DNA of 64,000 bases from Acinetobacter sp. SAAs474 (GCF_032823475.1 NZ_CP127915.1:2170001-2234000), one strand, 5' to 3'; shown: positions 9,517-18,166, numbered from the stretch's first letter. Made by a program: numbers and translations. The notes: a model not told the origin generated them from the letters alone.

Positions 9517-10218
9517 TTATCCAATCACCACATGAAATAATGAACCTACCCAGCTACTAAAGAGCATGGCAATCACGCCCCAAATCATGACACGAAGAGC
9601 GCCTTTGTAAATATTGGCGCCTCCAGCATAACTGGCTAATCCGCCCATGATACCGAGTGTAATCACCCCGACAACAATAATACCACTCTCTAGCATATGT
9701 GCAGGTAATAACATAATCGAGATCAAAGGAAAAAGTGAACCGATACAAAAAGCCAGTGCAGAAGATAAGGCAGCAACAAAGGGCTGAGCTGCGGTTTGTT
9801 CTGAAATACCAATTTCATCACGAGCATGTGCATTTAAGGCATTATGTGCAGTCAGTTGTTGAGCAACGCGCGCAGCAAGTTCGGGTTCTAAACCACGATG
9901 AATATAAATATGCGTTAACTCTTTGAGTTCATTTTCTGGATGAATTTGTAATTCTCGGGCTTCCATATGTAAGTCACTTTTTTCGATATCTTCTTGTGAT
10001 TTAACCGAGATATATTCACCTGCTGCCATAGAGGCAGCACCGGCAATTAAGCCTGCGACACAGGTGATCAAGATGGTTTCTGAAGACGCGCCACTGGCTG
10101 CAATACCAACCACTAAGCTAGTCACAGAAATAATACCATCATTAGCACCTAATACTGCTGCACGTAACCATCCTGAGCGTTCTGTATAATGTTTTTCAAT
10201 ATGATAAGAATGACGCAT
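9517..10218 (-). CDS. VIT1/CCC1-family Fe2+/Mn2+ transporter
   Basis: 233 residues from the ATG at 10218 (a GTG at 10227 would add three). The N-terminal motif GANDGIISVTSLVVG is the first membrane helix of the VIT family. It is followed by AGAASMAAGEYISVKSQ, a charged cytosolic segment and three further hydrophobic segments. Eukaryotic VIT1/CCC1 export iron or manganese from the cytosol into vacuoles. Bacterial members are presumed to export Fe2+ or Mn2+. An SOD gene starts about 350 bp away in the divergent direction, consistent with metal or oxidative-stress functions but not proof of a link. Confidence 0.88.
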   Translation of the reverse strand: MRHSYHIEKHYTERSGWLRAAVLGANDGIISVTSLVVGIAASGASSETILITCVAGLIAGAASMAAGEYISVKSQEDIEKSDLHMEARELQIHPENELKELTHIYIHRGLEPELAARVAQQLTAHNALNAHARDEIGISEQTAAQPFVAALSSALAFCIGSLFPLISIMLLPAHMLESGIIVVGVITLGIMGGLASYAGGANIYKGALRVMIWGVIAMLFSSWVGSLFHVVIG

Positions 10219-10503
10219 AAGATACACTCGATAAAATAGATATCATGAGATTAATTTTTGAGAAAGAAGATAAAGCTTCATGTTGTACAAATACAGCTAA
10301 AATTACGTATCTATAACAAACCTATTTTAGTTATGTTATTGATGTGGCAATGTAATATCAAATAAATATTTAATTTTAAGTATGGAAAAAATCAGCATCA
10401 TATCGTGAATTTTTGCTTTAAATTATTATAAGATAATTGTCGTATTACATGATTACTTTAAAATGAATTTCTTAATTTTTTGATTACTTTTTAATTTTTT
10501 AGT

Positions 10504-10530
10504 TTGACACCTAAGAGAAAGAATTATAAT
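10504..10530 (+). promoter_or_regulatory. Sigma70-type promoter of the superoxide dismutase gene
   Basis: TTGACA at 10504-10509 and TATAAT at 10525-10530, both perfect hexamers with a short 15-bp spacer, 40 bp before the start codon. An interrupted dyad, ATGAT-7 nt-ATCAT, follows around 10537-10553. It could be an operator (a weak Fur-like match), but I would not call it firmly. The rest of 10219-10503 shows no gene. Confidence 0.6.
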
Positions 10531-10569
10531 TTGGAAATGATTTTTGTTATCATTTGAGTAAGGAATCTA

Positions 10570-11256
10570 ATGAACTATAAACTGAAAATTGCACTCACCG
10601 CACTCACTGCACTGGTGAGTTTTGCTGCAAATGCAGACTTTAAACAGGCGCCATTGCCTTACAGTAGTCAAGCTTTAGAGCCTGCAATTGATCAAATGAC
10701 GATGGAAATTCATTATGGTAAACATCATAAAGCCTATGTCGATAACTTAAATGCACAGATTAAAAATTATCCAGTTCTGGATCAGTTAAGTATTGAGGCG
10801 ATTTTGCCACAAATTTCTCAATATAATGCTGCTGTTAGAAATAATGCTGGTGGACATTTTAACCATACATTTTTTTGGAATAGCCTTGCGCCAGTTGCAT
10901 CTACAGGAAAGCCATCGGCACAATTACTAAAAAAAATTGATCAAGATTTTGGTTCTTTTGAAAACTTTAAAGCACAATTTAATGCTGCTGCTACAGCACG
11001 TTTCGGTTCGGGATGGGCATGGTTAATTGTATTGCCAAATGGTAAGTTGGCGATTACCTCAACTGCAAACCAAGATAATCCTTTAATGGATGTAGCTGAC
11101 GTAAAAGGTCAACCGTTATTAGGTTTGGATGTTTGGGAGCATGCTTATTATTTAAAATATCAAAATCGCCGTGCTGATTATACTCAGGCATTTTGGTCTA
11201 TTGTGAATTGGAATAGTATCAACCAGCGTTATGCAGAAGCTATTCAGCAGCGTTAA
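10570..11256 (+). CDS. Exported superoxide dismutase, Mn-type (Fe/Mn family)
   Basis: 228 residues. The first 22 form a signal peptide (KLKIALTALTALVSFA then ANA before DFKQ), so the enzyme should work in the periplasm or outside; most Fe/Mn SODs are cytosolic. Metal ligands are present: His in IHYGKHH, His in FNHTFFW, and Asp and His in DVWEHAYY. GGHFNH and STANQDNPLM resemble manganese enzymes, in which the second-sphere Gln sits in the NQD segment, rather than E. coli FeSOD. The reaction is 2 O2- + 2 H+ to H2O2 + O2. Ribosome-binding site AGTAAGGA lies 6 bases upstream. Confidence 0.92.
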   Translation: MNYKLKIALTALTALVSFAANADFKQAPLPYSSQALEPAIDQMTMEIHYGKHHKAYVDNLNAQIKNYPVLDQLSIEAILPQISQYNAAVRNNAGGHFNHTFFWNSLAPVASTGKPSAQLLKKIDQDFGSFENFKAQFNAAATARFGSGWAWLIVLPNGKLAITSTANQDNPLMDVADVKGQPLLGLDVWEHAYYLKYQNRRADYTQAFWSIVNWNSINQRYAEAIQQR

Positions 11257-11338
11257 TTGATTAAAGGATTAAATTTAAGCTAAAGATATAACGGTCGATT
11301 TATATATTTTGTTTGTATTTTAATTAAGTTTTAATTTA

Positions 11339-11366
11339 GCGAGTTCTGTAGACGAACTCGCATTTT
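11339..11366 (+). terminator. Terminator after the superoxide dismutase gene
   Basis: GCGAGTTC (11339-11346) and GAACTCGC (11354-11361) form a perfect 8-bp stem with a 7-base loop, followed by ATTTTATT. Confidence 0.65.
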
Positions 11367-11529
11367 ATTAATATTAAGCTTAGTGCTAGGGTATGCATCT
11401 TAAAAATTAAGAGATGTTGATAATTTTACTATCCAAAAATAGTACTACGTAATAGTTTAATAAAATTAAATGAGCACACCTAATTGAAAATGGCAAGTAT
11501 TACTGTTACATATGGCGTATATTCATTTT

Positions 11530-11930
11530 TATTAGAGTTCTTTCATAAGTCATTTTCTGCTCAGTTCCATATTATTATAAATTCCAGCAATTAAATTAAA
11601 TTAAATCTTAAACCCAGTCTTTTTCCTCGGTTACGATATCGCTCAGCAAGAATTTTAAAGGTTTTCAAACGACCAAATATATGCTTAATGCTGATTCTTC
11701 TCTATGCTTAATTTGGCTGGCCTGCCTTTAGAAGGAGTTTGCTTCTTTAATTGCTCAACCATTAAATCAAAAGTTGATCATGAGATGCTGTATAGCACTT
11801 AAACTGTATTTTAGAAAGTTTCTTTGAGTCGATGTATTTCATCTGCAGATTATGTACGAATACTCAGAAAGTTAGAGACTAAATATTAGTCAAAAGATAA
11901 CTATTTTTTATTTATGAAAGAGCTCTAATA
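11530..11930 (-). mobile_element. Internally deleted IS5-type insertion sequence with both terminal inverted repeats
   Basis: Bases 11530-11549 and the reverse complement of 11911-11930 agree at 18 of 20 positions (core GAG-C/T-TCTTTCATAA). The element is about 400 bp, roughly half of what I expect for a full IS of this type. Its interior carries the start and end of a transposase on the minus strand with the catalytic middle gone. Flanks are TTA on the left and TAA on the right, not an identical direct duplication. It therefore resembles a MITE-like deletion derivative. Confidence 0.75.
11550..11842 (-). pseudogene. IS5-family transposase remnant (N- and C-terminal pieces only)
   Basis: Read on the minus strand from ATG 11842, the translation begins MKYIDSKKLSKIQFK. 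After a frameshift it continues FDLMVEQLKKQTPSKGRPAK. After another disruption it jumps to the family C-terminus, IFGRLKTFKILAERYRNRGK then LGLRFNLIAGIYNMEL, ending at 11550. These are the ends of an IS5/IS1031-group transposase. The DDE catalytic core between them is absent, and at least two frame changes are present, so it cannot make an active enzyme. Confidence 0.75.
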
Positions 11931-12000
11931 AAATAGTTTAAATTTACGCTAAATATACAAATATGACTAAAATGATTGGTATTATGTCGCAATATTTTTC

Positions 12001-12062
12001 CTTATTGATTGAGTGAATAAGTTTATAACCACATTCTTACCCTAAGTCTGTGGTCTTTTTTT
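12001..12062 (+). ncRNA. Small-RNA-like two-hairpin locus A
   Basis: Hairpin 1 is CTTATT (12001-12006) with AATAAG (12016-12021). Hairpin 2 is ACCACA (12028-12033) with TGTGGT (12049-12054), then a T run to 12062. The CCACA...TGTGG arms and a C/A-rich loop resemble loci C and D downstream. No coding frame covers it. The 5' end is unknown, and function is unproven. Confidence 0.45.
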
Positions 12063-12346
12063 ATATGGATTTGTAAAGATATTGTTTTGGTATTGATCAA
12101 CAAACATATAAAATAGCTCAATTCTAATAGTCAGTTTTATGATGGTTGTTTATCTCTGAGATGCAGCTTTCTCATTGAGTATTTATGATTCATGCTATAT
12201 TGTCTTCGTGATTTAAAATTAACTTATAGCATCATAGATTAGTCACGTCATCTGTATATTATTGAGATATTAACTTTGGCTATAAAGCATAGTTTATTTA
12301 AAAGTTTGATGAGTACGTCTCTTTTATCTTAATCAAAGGGTGTTAT

Positions 12347-12679
12347 ATGAAGAAAATTGTATTGAGTGTGATGATTGGCAGTATTGCAATGATGACTCAT
12401 GCTAAATCTAATTCTATTGATAAAAAAATTCATCAAGAAAACTGCCAAACAATTTCTAGATTTGCTGAAATTGCGATGGAAGTTCGACAAAATGGTATGC
12501 CATTAGATGAAGCACTTAGTATTGTTAATGAAACGCCAGATTTAGTTGAAATGCAGATCGCAAAAACCATTGTACTTGATGCATATGATCAGAAAAAAGT
12601 TGCTAAGCAAAAGATTAACTATGAAATGAAACGTTTTGCTAATAAATATAAACAAGGCTGTTTGAAAATGTATACTTGA
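12347..12679 (+). CDS. Small exported protein of unknown function
   Basis: 110 residues with a clear signal peptide (MKKIVLSVMIGSIAMMTHA, cleavage probably after HA). The mature part of about 90 residues is helical and charged, with two cysteines (in ENCQT and QGCLK) that could form a disulfide in the periplasm. The ATG is preceded by AAGGGTGTTAT, an acceptable ribosome-binding site. I do not recognise the family. It is the only intact-looking gene between the SOD gene and the integrase relic, and base composition matches the neighbourhood. Confidence 0.65.
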   Translation: MKKIVLSVMIGSIAMMTHAKSNSIDKKIHQENCQTISRFAEIAMEVRQNGMPLDEALSIVNETPDLVEMQIAKTIVLDAYDQKKVAKQKINYEMKRFANKYKQGCLKMYT

Positions 12680-13025
12680 TTTTAATTTTAAGTATATTAA
12701 ATTTAAGGCATTGTATAATGTGCTGGTTAGAGATATCTGTAATTTTTTAAGATTCTCGAATGAGAATAATGGTTAAAAATTTAAAATAAATAGACCGGCA
12801 TTATTTCTGAATATTAATTTAAGTATTCTAGATTTAGATCAGGTGAGAAAAACGATATTGTATATAATCTGGGACGGCATTACTTGGCATATCTCTTAGT
12901 GTTTATATACTTTAAAAATTATAATTTAAATAGATCACTAAATCAGGTAATTTTCTCTAAAAATAATAGGGTTTAATCAGTTTAACAGTAGAATTTCATC
13001 TTAAAGTACAAGCAGGAGATTTTGT

Positions 13026-13067
13026 ATGAAAATATCTCAATTTACAGACAGTCAGATGATTGAATAG
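13026..13067 (+). pseudogene. N-terminal scrap of an IS3-family transposase OrfA
   Basis: An AGGAG ribosome-binding site 8 bases before ATG 13026 leads into MKISQFTDSQMIE and then a stop at 13065. That peptide resembles the start of IS3-group OrfA proteins (pattern MK.S.FT.SQ). The frames beyond contain stops and no recognisable OrfA or OrfB body. It appears to be a decayed insertion; only the first 13 codons can be matched by eye. Confidence 0.4.
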
Positions 13068-13470
13068 TCATCAAAATTCTAGGCAGCTTCAAAATGAGAT
13101 TGTCTCGTGTCTAGGATACTGAAAGCGCTCCCCAAATGACTAATGAACGGTATGCTTATGGGCAGTAAACGATATCCTGAAGGTGTTTTTTAACCCAAAA
13201 ATATAAAAAGGTCCAATGAGATTGTTATAAGCAATAATAAGGAAAAATAAATGTTTATTATCAAATGTCTAAATAATTTTAGTATCTAATAAGACTCAAA
13301 AAAATGTGAATTTTTTATTGCTGCTAATCATAAATAGCTAAGTTTTTACCCGCTTGATGATCTTTAAATATCATGGATACAAGTCAATTACACTTTATGA
13401 GTAACAAGAATTAGTGAATTTTTTAGAAAAGTTTGATCTATATAAGTGAAATATGTAATATTTTTAATGA

Positions 13471-13556
13471 TAGTAAGCAACGTTACGGTAACTTACTATA
13501 TTTTCTCCACCTTGAGGAACTTTAACCCACTCATCCAATCAAGTGGGTATTTTTTT
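13471..13556 (+). ncRNA. Small-RNA-like two-hairpin locus B
   Basis: Hairpin 1 is TAGTAAG (13471-13477) with CTTACTA (13492-13498). Hairpin 2 is CCCACT (13526-13531) with AGTGGG (13542-13547), followed by an A and seven or more T. The loop sequence differs from loci C and D, but the order hairpin, linker, GC-rich hairpin, T-run is the same. Confidence 0.4.
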
Positions 13557-13654
13557 ATCTATTGAAAAGATGGTTTTTTAATATGTCATTTGTATAGTTG
13601 TGTGTGGATAGGAGTTCTCTTCACAAAAACTTCACATGTTTATCAATTATTATG

Positions 13655-13722
13655 CTGACTTTAATGAGGTGCGTAGAGCACTTCTGTTTTGGCCACATCT
13701 CCCCAAGGTGTGGCCTTTTTTT
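13655..13722 (+). ncRNA. Small-RNA-like two-hairpin locus C, resembling C4 antisense RNA
   Basis: Hairpin 1 is AGGTGC (13667-13672) with GCACTT (13678-13683, one G-U pair). Hairpin 2 is GGCCACA (13691-13697) with TGTGGCC (13709-13715) around a loop containing CCCCAAG, then a T run to 13722. The TTAATGAGGTGC...GAGCAC pattern followed by a terminator hairpin recalls the P1/P7 phage C4 antisense RNA. I also recall multicopy C4-similar small RNAs in Acinetobacter. A 66-codon frame across it has no family match and is probably not a gene. Confidence 0.5.
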
Positions 13723-14055
13723 ATATAGCCATTTATTCCTTATTTATGATTATTTACAATCTAGCATCTCTGCCACGGAAGTGGCCTTGTTCTATTGAGT
13801 AAAGACCTTGATATTATTGAATTTTTTGCAAAAAAAACTGCAAACAGGGTAATTTGCAGTCGATCATTGGAGTGAAGTCTTTATGGTTTTTATATTGATA
13901 ACAATACATTTTTAATATTCAAGTATTTGTATTTTAAATATTTACTTTGGGTAATCAGATTGTTTTAAAAATGGGTATGCATTTACATTCTATTTTCAAA
14001 AGAGTTATATAACGTCACTCAATTTTTATGTATATAAAAGATATTATTATATTGT

Positions 14056-14118
14056 CTTAGAGTATATGACGTACTCCTGATTTATAGCCACATTTTCCCC
14101 AAGATGTGGCTTTTTTTT
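14056..14118 (+). ncRNA. Small-RNA-like two-hairpin locus D
   Basis: Hairpin 1 is GAGTA (14060-14064) with TACTC (14072-14076). Hairpin 2 is AGCCACAT (14086-14093) with ATGTGGCT (14104-14111) around a loop with CCCCAAG, then eight T. Hairpin 2 is nearly the same as in locus C with compensating changes (GGCCACA/TGTGGCC versus AGCCACAT/ATGTGGCT), which supports selection on RNA structure. Confidence 0.5.
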
Positions 14119-14473
14119 AAGATAAAGAAAAACCTACATTCTCTCCCAAAAAATGTAGGTTTGGAATAATCTAATCCATCTAATTTTATTTTTATAAGTT
14201 TTATTATTGTCTTTTGATTATGCATAAAAAATAAGCTAAAGGAAGGCCGTTTATATAAATATATTAAAATTATCAACTGCTTAATTTTGAGGTGTGATTA
14301 ATTTTTATTCATTTTATTGAACACTATCAAATGAACTTAACAAATAGTAACTACGATCACGTAAAATAATTTATGGAAATTAGTCAATATAAATAATGTA
14401 TTTAGATATATCTGTGGAAAATTACTTTTATCTTATTTTTGAATCATAGAATATATCTGAAAAATATATGCTA

Positions 14474-14944
14474 TTAAATATCTGAAGTAAAATAATAAAG
14501 CCTTCGCTTAATTGAGCGATTGTCATTACTTTGAGATGGTGATATACCATTGAGCATTTCAACCTGATCGCCTGTTCGATAAATAATTGTATACTCAGAA
14601 AAGTCTTGTCGCGTTAAAGAATAGATATTCTTTTCAGAAATATCTAAACTAGCGATATGCTGTAGTGCTCCTGTTTTTGTCCTAGCAAAACTGTCCGCTT
14701 CATCCAAATACTGAAATATGAATTCTCTGAAGGTTTTGTGTTTAAGTTGCACTTCAGGGTTCAACATTTTTTCAGGGTGTAATTCAATTTCTGCTCCCGT
14801 GCGTTTGATCCATTCCTCAGCCAATGATTTTTTGCTAAAGGTCTTGGATTGCTTGAATTCAGGGTAGCCTTGACGTTGTACACGAACTTGAGCTCTATAC
14901 CTAGTTGTGCCGTCTTTTGTTTGTCGCTTAGTGACCGTACCCAT
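14474..14944 (-). pseudogene. Truncated tyrosine-type (phage) integrase
   Basis: The 156-codon frame begins MGTVTKRQTKDGTTRYRAQV, the arm-binding N-terminus of integrases from dus-associated islands. It continues with the core-binding (SAM-like) domain (FREFIFQYLDEAD, SLTRQDFSEY). After about residue 125 the sequence loses family character and stops. The whole catalytic domain with the R-H-R-Y residues is missing, where about 350-400 residues would be normal. It is head-to-head with dusB, 102 bp apart. It is probably the stump left after an island at this locus decayed. Confidence 0.8.
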
Positions 14945-14968
14945 GAATCTACATCATTAAGGTTTTAT

Positions 14969-15042
14969 GGTGCAAGTAGGGTGCAACTAAAGAGCATTAA
15001 AAGTCAATACAGAGCGACTAAACGAAGTTAAACGAGGTTAAA
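14969..15042. repeat. Short direct repeats at the integrase/dusB junction (possible attachment region)
   Basis: Two pairs of 10-bp repeats: GGTGCAAGTA (14969-14978) with GGTGCAACTA (14980-14989), and TAAACGAAGT with TAAACGAGGT directly adjacent at about 15019-15038. They fill the gap between the integrase start and dusB start. The second pair also supplies the dusB ribosome-binding site (GAGG). Integrase arm sites or a remaining att core are plausible. No second copy was noticed elsewhere in the window. Confidence 0.4.
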
Positions 15043-15046
15043 GATT

Positions 15047-16078
15047 TTGAGTAAAAACAAAGTAATTGAAGAATTGTTCGATAAAACAAAGCGTAACCAA
15101 CTTTGGGTTGCACCGATGGCAGGTGTTACAGATCGACCATTTCGTACATTATGTAAGTATTTTGGTGCAGGCCATGCTGTCAGTGAAATGATGACAGCAG
15201 ATAAAACCTTAAGAATGAGTAAGAAGAGTTTATATCGGGCCAATTTTGATGGGGAAATTGCACCAATCTCTGCACAAATTGCGGGTGCAGATCCGGTTGA
15301 TTTAGCTGAGGCTGCACGTTATCAAGTAGCCAATGGTGCACAAATTATTGATATCAATATGGGATGTCCCGCAAAGAAAGTGTGTAATAAGCTGGCTGGA
15401 TCTGCATTATTGCAAGATGAAGACTTAGTTGCACGTATTTTAGATAGCGTAGTGGCAGCGGTAGATGTCCCTGTAACGTTGAAAACACGATTAGGATACT
15501 TGAATGGTCATGAAAATATTATGCGTGTTGCTTTGCGCGCTGAACAAGCAGGTATAGCTGCATTGGCCTTACATGGCCGTACACGTGAAGATATGTATCT
15601 TAATACAGCGCGTTATTCTTTAATTCGGGATGTGAAAGCAATGTTGAAAATCCCAGTCATTGCCAATGGTGATATTGATAGCCCCAAAAAAGCAAAATAT
15701 GTATTAGATTATACTGGGGCTGATGCATTAATGATTGGACGAGCGGCGCAAGGGCGACCTTGGATTTTTCGTGAAATTGCGCACTATTTAAAAACCGGAG
15801 AGTATTTGGCTGCACCACATATTCAGGAAGTAAAACAAGTATTATTGCAACATTTAACAGAACTTTATCAATTTTATGGCGAATATTCAGGCTGCCGAAT
15901 TTCACGCAAACATATTGCTTGGTATACCAAAGGCTTACGTTCAAGTAATGAGTTTCGTCAAAAGATGTATCAAGTTGAATCAACTGCTGCACAGTATCAG
16001 GTTGTCGAAAACTATTTTAATCAGTTATTGCTACAGGGTGAAATTATGAGTGATGTTCAACTTGATGATATGGCATGA
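15047..16078 (+). CDS. dusB: tRNA-dihydrouridine synthase B
   Basis: 343 residues. The FMN motif APMAGVTDRPF lies near residue 23, NMGCPAKKVCNKLAGSALL carries the catalytic Cys (near 108), then VIANGDI and MIGRAAQGRPWIF. These are DusB signatures; DusA has a different Cys motif. The enzyme reduces U17 of tRNA to dihydrouridine with NADPH and FMN. The start is TTG with GAGG 10 bases upstream; no ATG exists before the FMN motif. About 23 residues precede PMAG, eight more than in E. coli DusB, and they look unusual. This may reflect rewriting of the 5' end by integration. Confidence 0.92.
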   Translation: MSKNKVIEELFDKTKRNQLWVAPMAGVTDRPFRTLCKYFGAGHAVSEMMTADKTLRMSKKSLYRANFDGEIAPISAQIAGADPVDLAEAARYQVANGAQIIDINMGCPAKKVCNKLAGSALLQDEDLVARILDSVVAAVDVPVTLKTRLGYLNGHENIMRVALRAEQAGIAALALHGRTREDMYLNTARYSLIRDVKAMLKIPVIANGDIDSPKKAKYVLDYTGADALMIGRAAQGRPWIFREIAHYLKTGEYLAAPHIQEVKQVLLQHLTELYQFYGEYSGCRISRKHIAWYTKGLRSSNEFRQKMYQVESTAAQYQVVENYFNQLLLQGEIMSDVQLDDMA

Positions 16079-16238
16079 TTTTATCATATTATTTTAACGA
16101 TAAATGATGTTGATGAACTGGGCATCTTTGATAAAGCTAAAAGTAGTTTAATGGCCAATATTCTATGCAATAGAAGATCAGTCTCATGGGCATTATTTTA
16201 CGTAATCTAATTTTAGCCTTATCACATGAGTTACCGAT

Positions 16239-17279
16239 TTATAGTTGCATTTCAAGTAATAATTGATTGATAAGATCGGCTGCTTCTAAGCGACGAATTT
16301 GTGTGACATTGGTACCCGCCCAAAAAGCACCATAACCATGATCATGATGTTGGCTGGCGAGGGCATGTAATTGTTTGGCAAGATCATAGCTGTATGGATA
16401 GGCAGGTACTGTTGGTCGATCTGGTGTATCTATTTCTTTATGCCAGCGGTTAATTAAGCCACGTGCAGGGCGACCAGAAATACTGGCAGTAATTTGTGTC
16501 AGTGGGTGATTAAATAAGGCGTCACGATAGGCAGTATTAGCATTAGATGATTTACATTGTACAAATGCTGTACCTAATTGTACTGCATCTGCACCAAGGT
16601 TAAGCATTTGTTGGGCCTGTTGCCCAGTCATTATTCCTCCAGTTGCGATAACAGGTAATGTGCAATTTTGTGTGATTAACTGAACTAAATCTGCTGTTTT
16701 AATTGCAGCATCAAAAGCTGTATTGAATATACCTCGATGTCCACCAGCCTCAATACCTTGTGCAATGATGATATCAATGCCTGCTGCTTCTATAGCTTTT
16801 GCTTCTGCTAAATTTGTAGCAGAAACCATGGTAATTATGCCAGCTTTTTTTAAAGCCTTAATTTGATGTAAATGGGGAAGGCCAAAATGGAAACTTACAG
16901 CTCTAGGTTGGGTTTCTAATACAAGATTTAAAAAGTGGTCATGATCTTTGAAGCTTGGATAAATACAATTTAATTTTTGCGGTACTTGAGCACCATATTG
17001 TTCAAATTTACTTTTAAAAAGATCAAGCCAATTTTTAACTTGTTGATCATCTAATGCACTGGGTTCATGACAAAAAAAATTAACTTGAAAAGGTCGATCG
17101 GTTAATTGTTGCGTCTGCTGAATTTGTTGTCTGGCTTGTTCTACTGTACTGGCACCTAAACCGAGTGCACCAAGCGCTCCTTGATTAGAAACTTCAGCAG
17201 CAAGTGTCGGCGTGGATACACCAGCCATAGGTGCTTGAAAAATAGGATGATGAATACCAAGTTGTTGTATTAAAGTCAT
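16239..17279 (-). CDS. Nitronate monooxygenase (2-nitropropane dioxygenase family)
   Basis: 346 residues forming a TIM-barrel flavoprotein. PIFQAPMAGVSTP binds FMN at the N-terminus, followed by VNFFCHEP, the AQGIEAGGHRG segment near residue 180, and ATGGIMTGQQ then GADAVQLGTAF at the phosphate-binding end. These fit class I nitronate monooxygenases, which oxidise toxic alkyl nitronates such as propionate-3-nitronate with O2. The ATG start lies against a sparse gap. It is convergent with dusB and transcribed alone. The 17280-17638 region between it and the lipoprotein gene shows no gene and is AT-rich. Confidence 0.88.
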   Translation of the reverse strand: MTLIQQLGIHHPIFQAPMAGVSTPTLAAEVSNQGALGALGLGASTVEQARQQIQQTQQLTDRPFQVNFFCHEPSALDDQQVKNWLDLFKSKFEQYGAQVPQKLNCIYPSFKDHDHFLNLVLETQPRAVSFHFGLPHLHQIKALKKAGIITMVSATNLAEAKAIEAAGIDIIIAQGIEAGGHRGIFNTAFDAAIKTADLVQLITQNCTLPVIATGGIMTGQQAQQMLNLGADAVQLGTAFVQCKSSNANTAYRDALFNHPLTQITASISGRPARGLINRWHKEIDTPDRPTVPAYPYSYDLAKQLHALASQHHDHGYGAFWAGTNVTQIRRLEAADLINQLLLEMQL

Positions 17280-17638
17280 AAATTATTTACCGATTAGACT
17301 GTTTAGGATTACTTTGCCCAATAAGTAATCTGTTGGCAAATAATATTCATTATTTTGTTGTTAAATAGGTGGGTAAAATTCTAAGCAAGATAAAAGTAGC
17401 ATGATATTGCTTTTTCTTGGCGAGTTTGAGCGTAAAATTCTATTTTTAGATCAGGAAGTATATGTGATGATTCAATAGTATTCGATATATCCATAAAGAT
17501 TATGGTTTTGATACTTTAAAAGATATCAATAAAGAGTTAAAAATATTTAAGTGTTATAAGCAGAATTAATTATTTATTTGATGTTTGTAGATACTTCAAT
17601 ATTTTAGATTGGATCGTGTTAAACATTTGAGAGAAATT

Positions 17639-18166
17639 ATGAAGCGGTTAATTTGGGCGACTGCACTGACCAGCATATTATTAACGGCTTGTTCACAGTC
17701 AGAACAGGAAAAAATTCAAGTAGACAAAGCGAGCTATCAAGTTGAGAATGCAATTCTGTTACAGCAGCGCTTTGAACAACTTAATCATAAATTGGTGATC
17801 GATTTTAAAAAATTTAAACAGGTGGAAAGTTTAGCTTTTGCCAATCAATATCCTTTAGACCCTAATAATCTCAAAAGTTTAAATCTGCATTTGGTTGCAA
17901 GCACTGCACTTAAGCCAACAAAAATAGCATATTGCCAGTTAATGAATGACTATTTCACTCAGATGTATCGTTTAGGTCATTATAATTTAAAATTATTAAA
18001 TGATGTCCAACTTCCAAATAGTGATCAGGAAGACTTAAGCAAAAATTTTGCATCAGCTAATCAATTTTATGATTTTATTTTAAATCGTTATACTTCGTAT
18101 CGTCAGGTTCAGCAGGTAATGGGGTATGGATGTAATTTAAAATCTGCTTTGCAGTCTACCGAATAG
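17639..18166 (+). CDS. Putative lipoprotein of unknown function
   Basis: 175 residues from the ATG at 17639, which has GAGAAATT just upstream. A TTG at 17609 would put ten residues in front of the signal peptide and is unlikely. The lipobox LTAC follows a hydrophobic stretch (LIWATALTSILL), so lipid anchoring in the envelope is predicted. The mature part is largely helical and polar, with two further Cys (AYCQLM, YGCNLK) that may pair. I do not recognise the family. Confidence 0.65.
   Translation: MKRLIWATALTSILLTACSQSEQEKIQVDKASYQVENAILLQQRFEQLNHKLVIDFKKFKQVESLAFANQYPLDPNNLKSLNLHLVASTALKPTKIAYCQLMNDYFTQMYRLGHYNLKLLNDVQLPNSDQEDLSKNFASANQFYDFILNRYTSYRQVQQVMGYGCNLKSALQSTE

Noticed and set aside
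13598..13798. A 66-codon frame over small-RNA locus C
   Set aside because: It reads through a terminator hairpin, has no ribosome-binding site and no recognisable domain.
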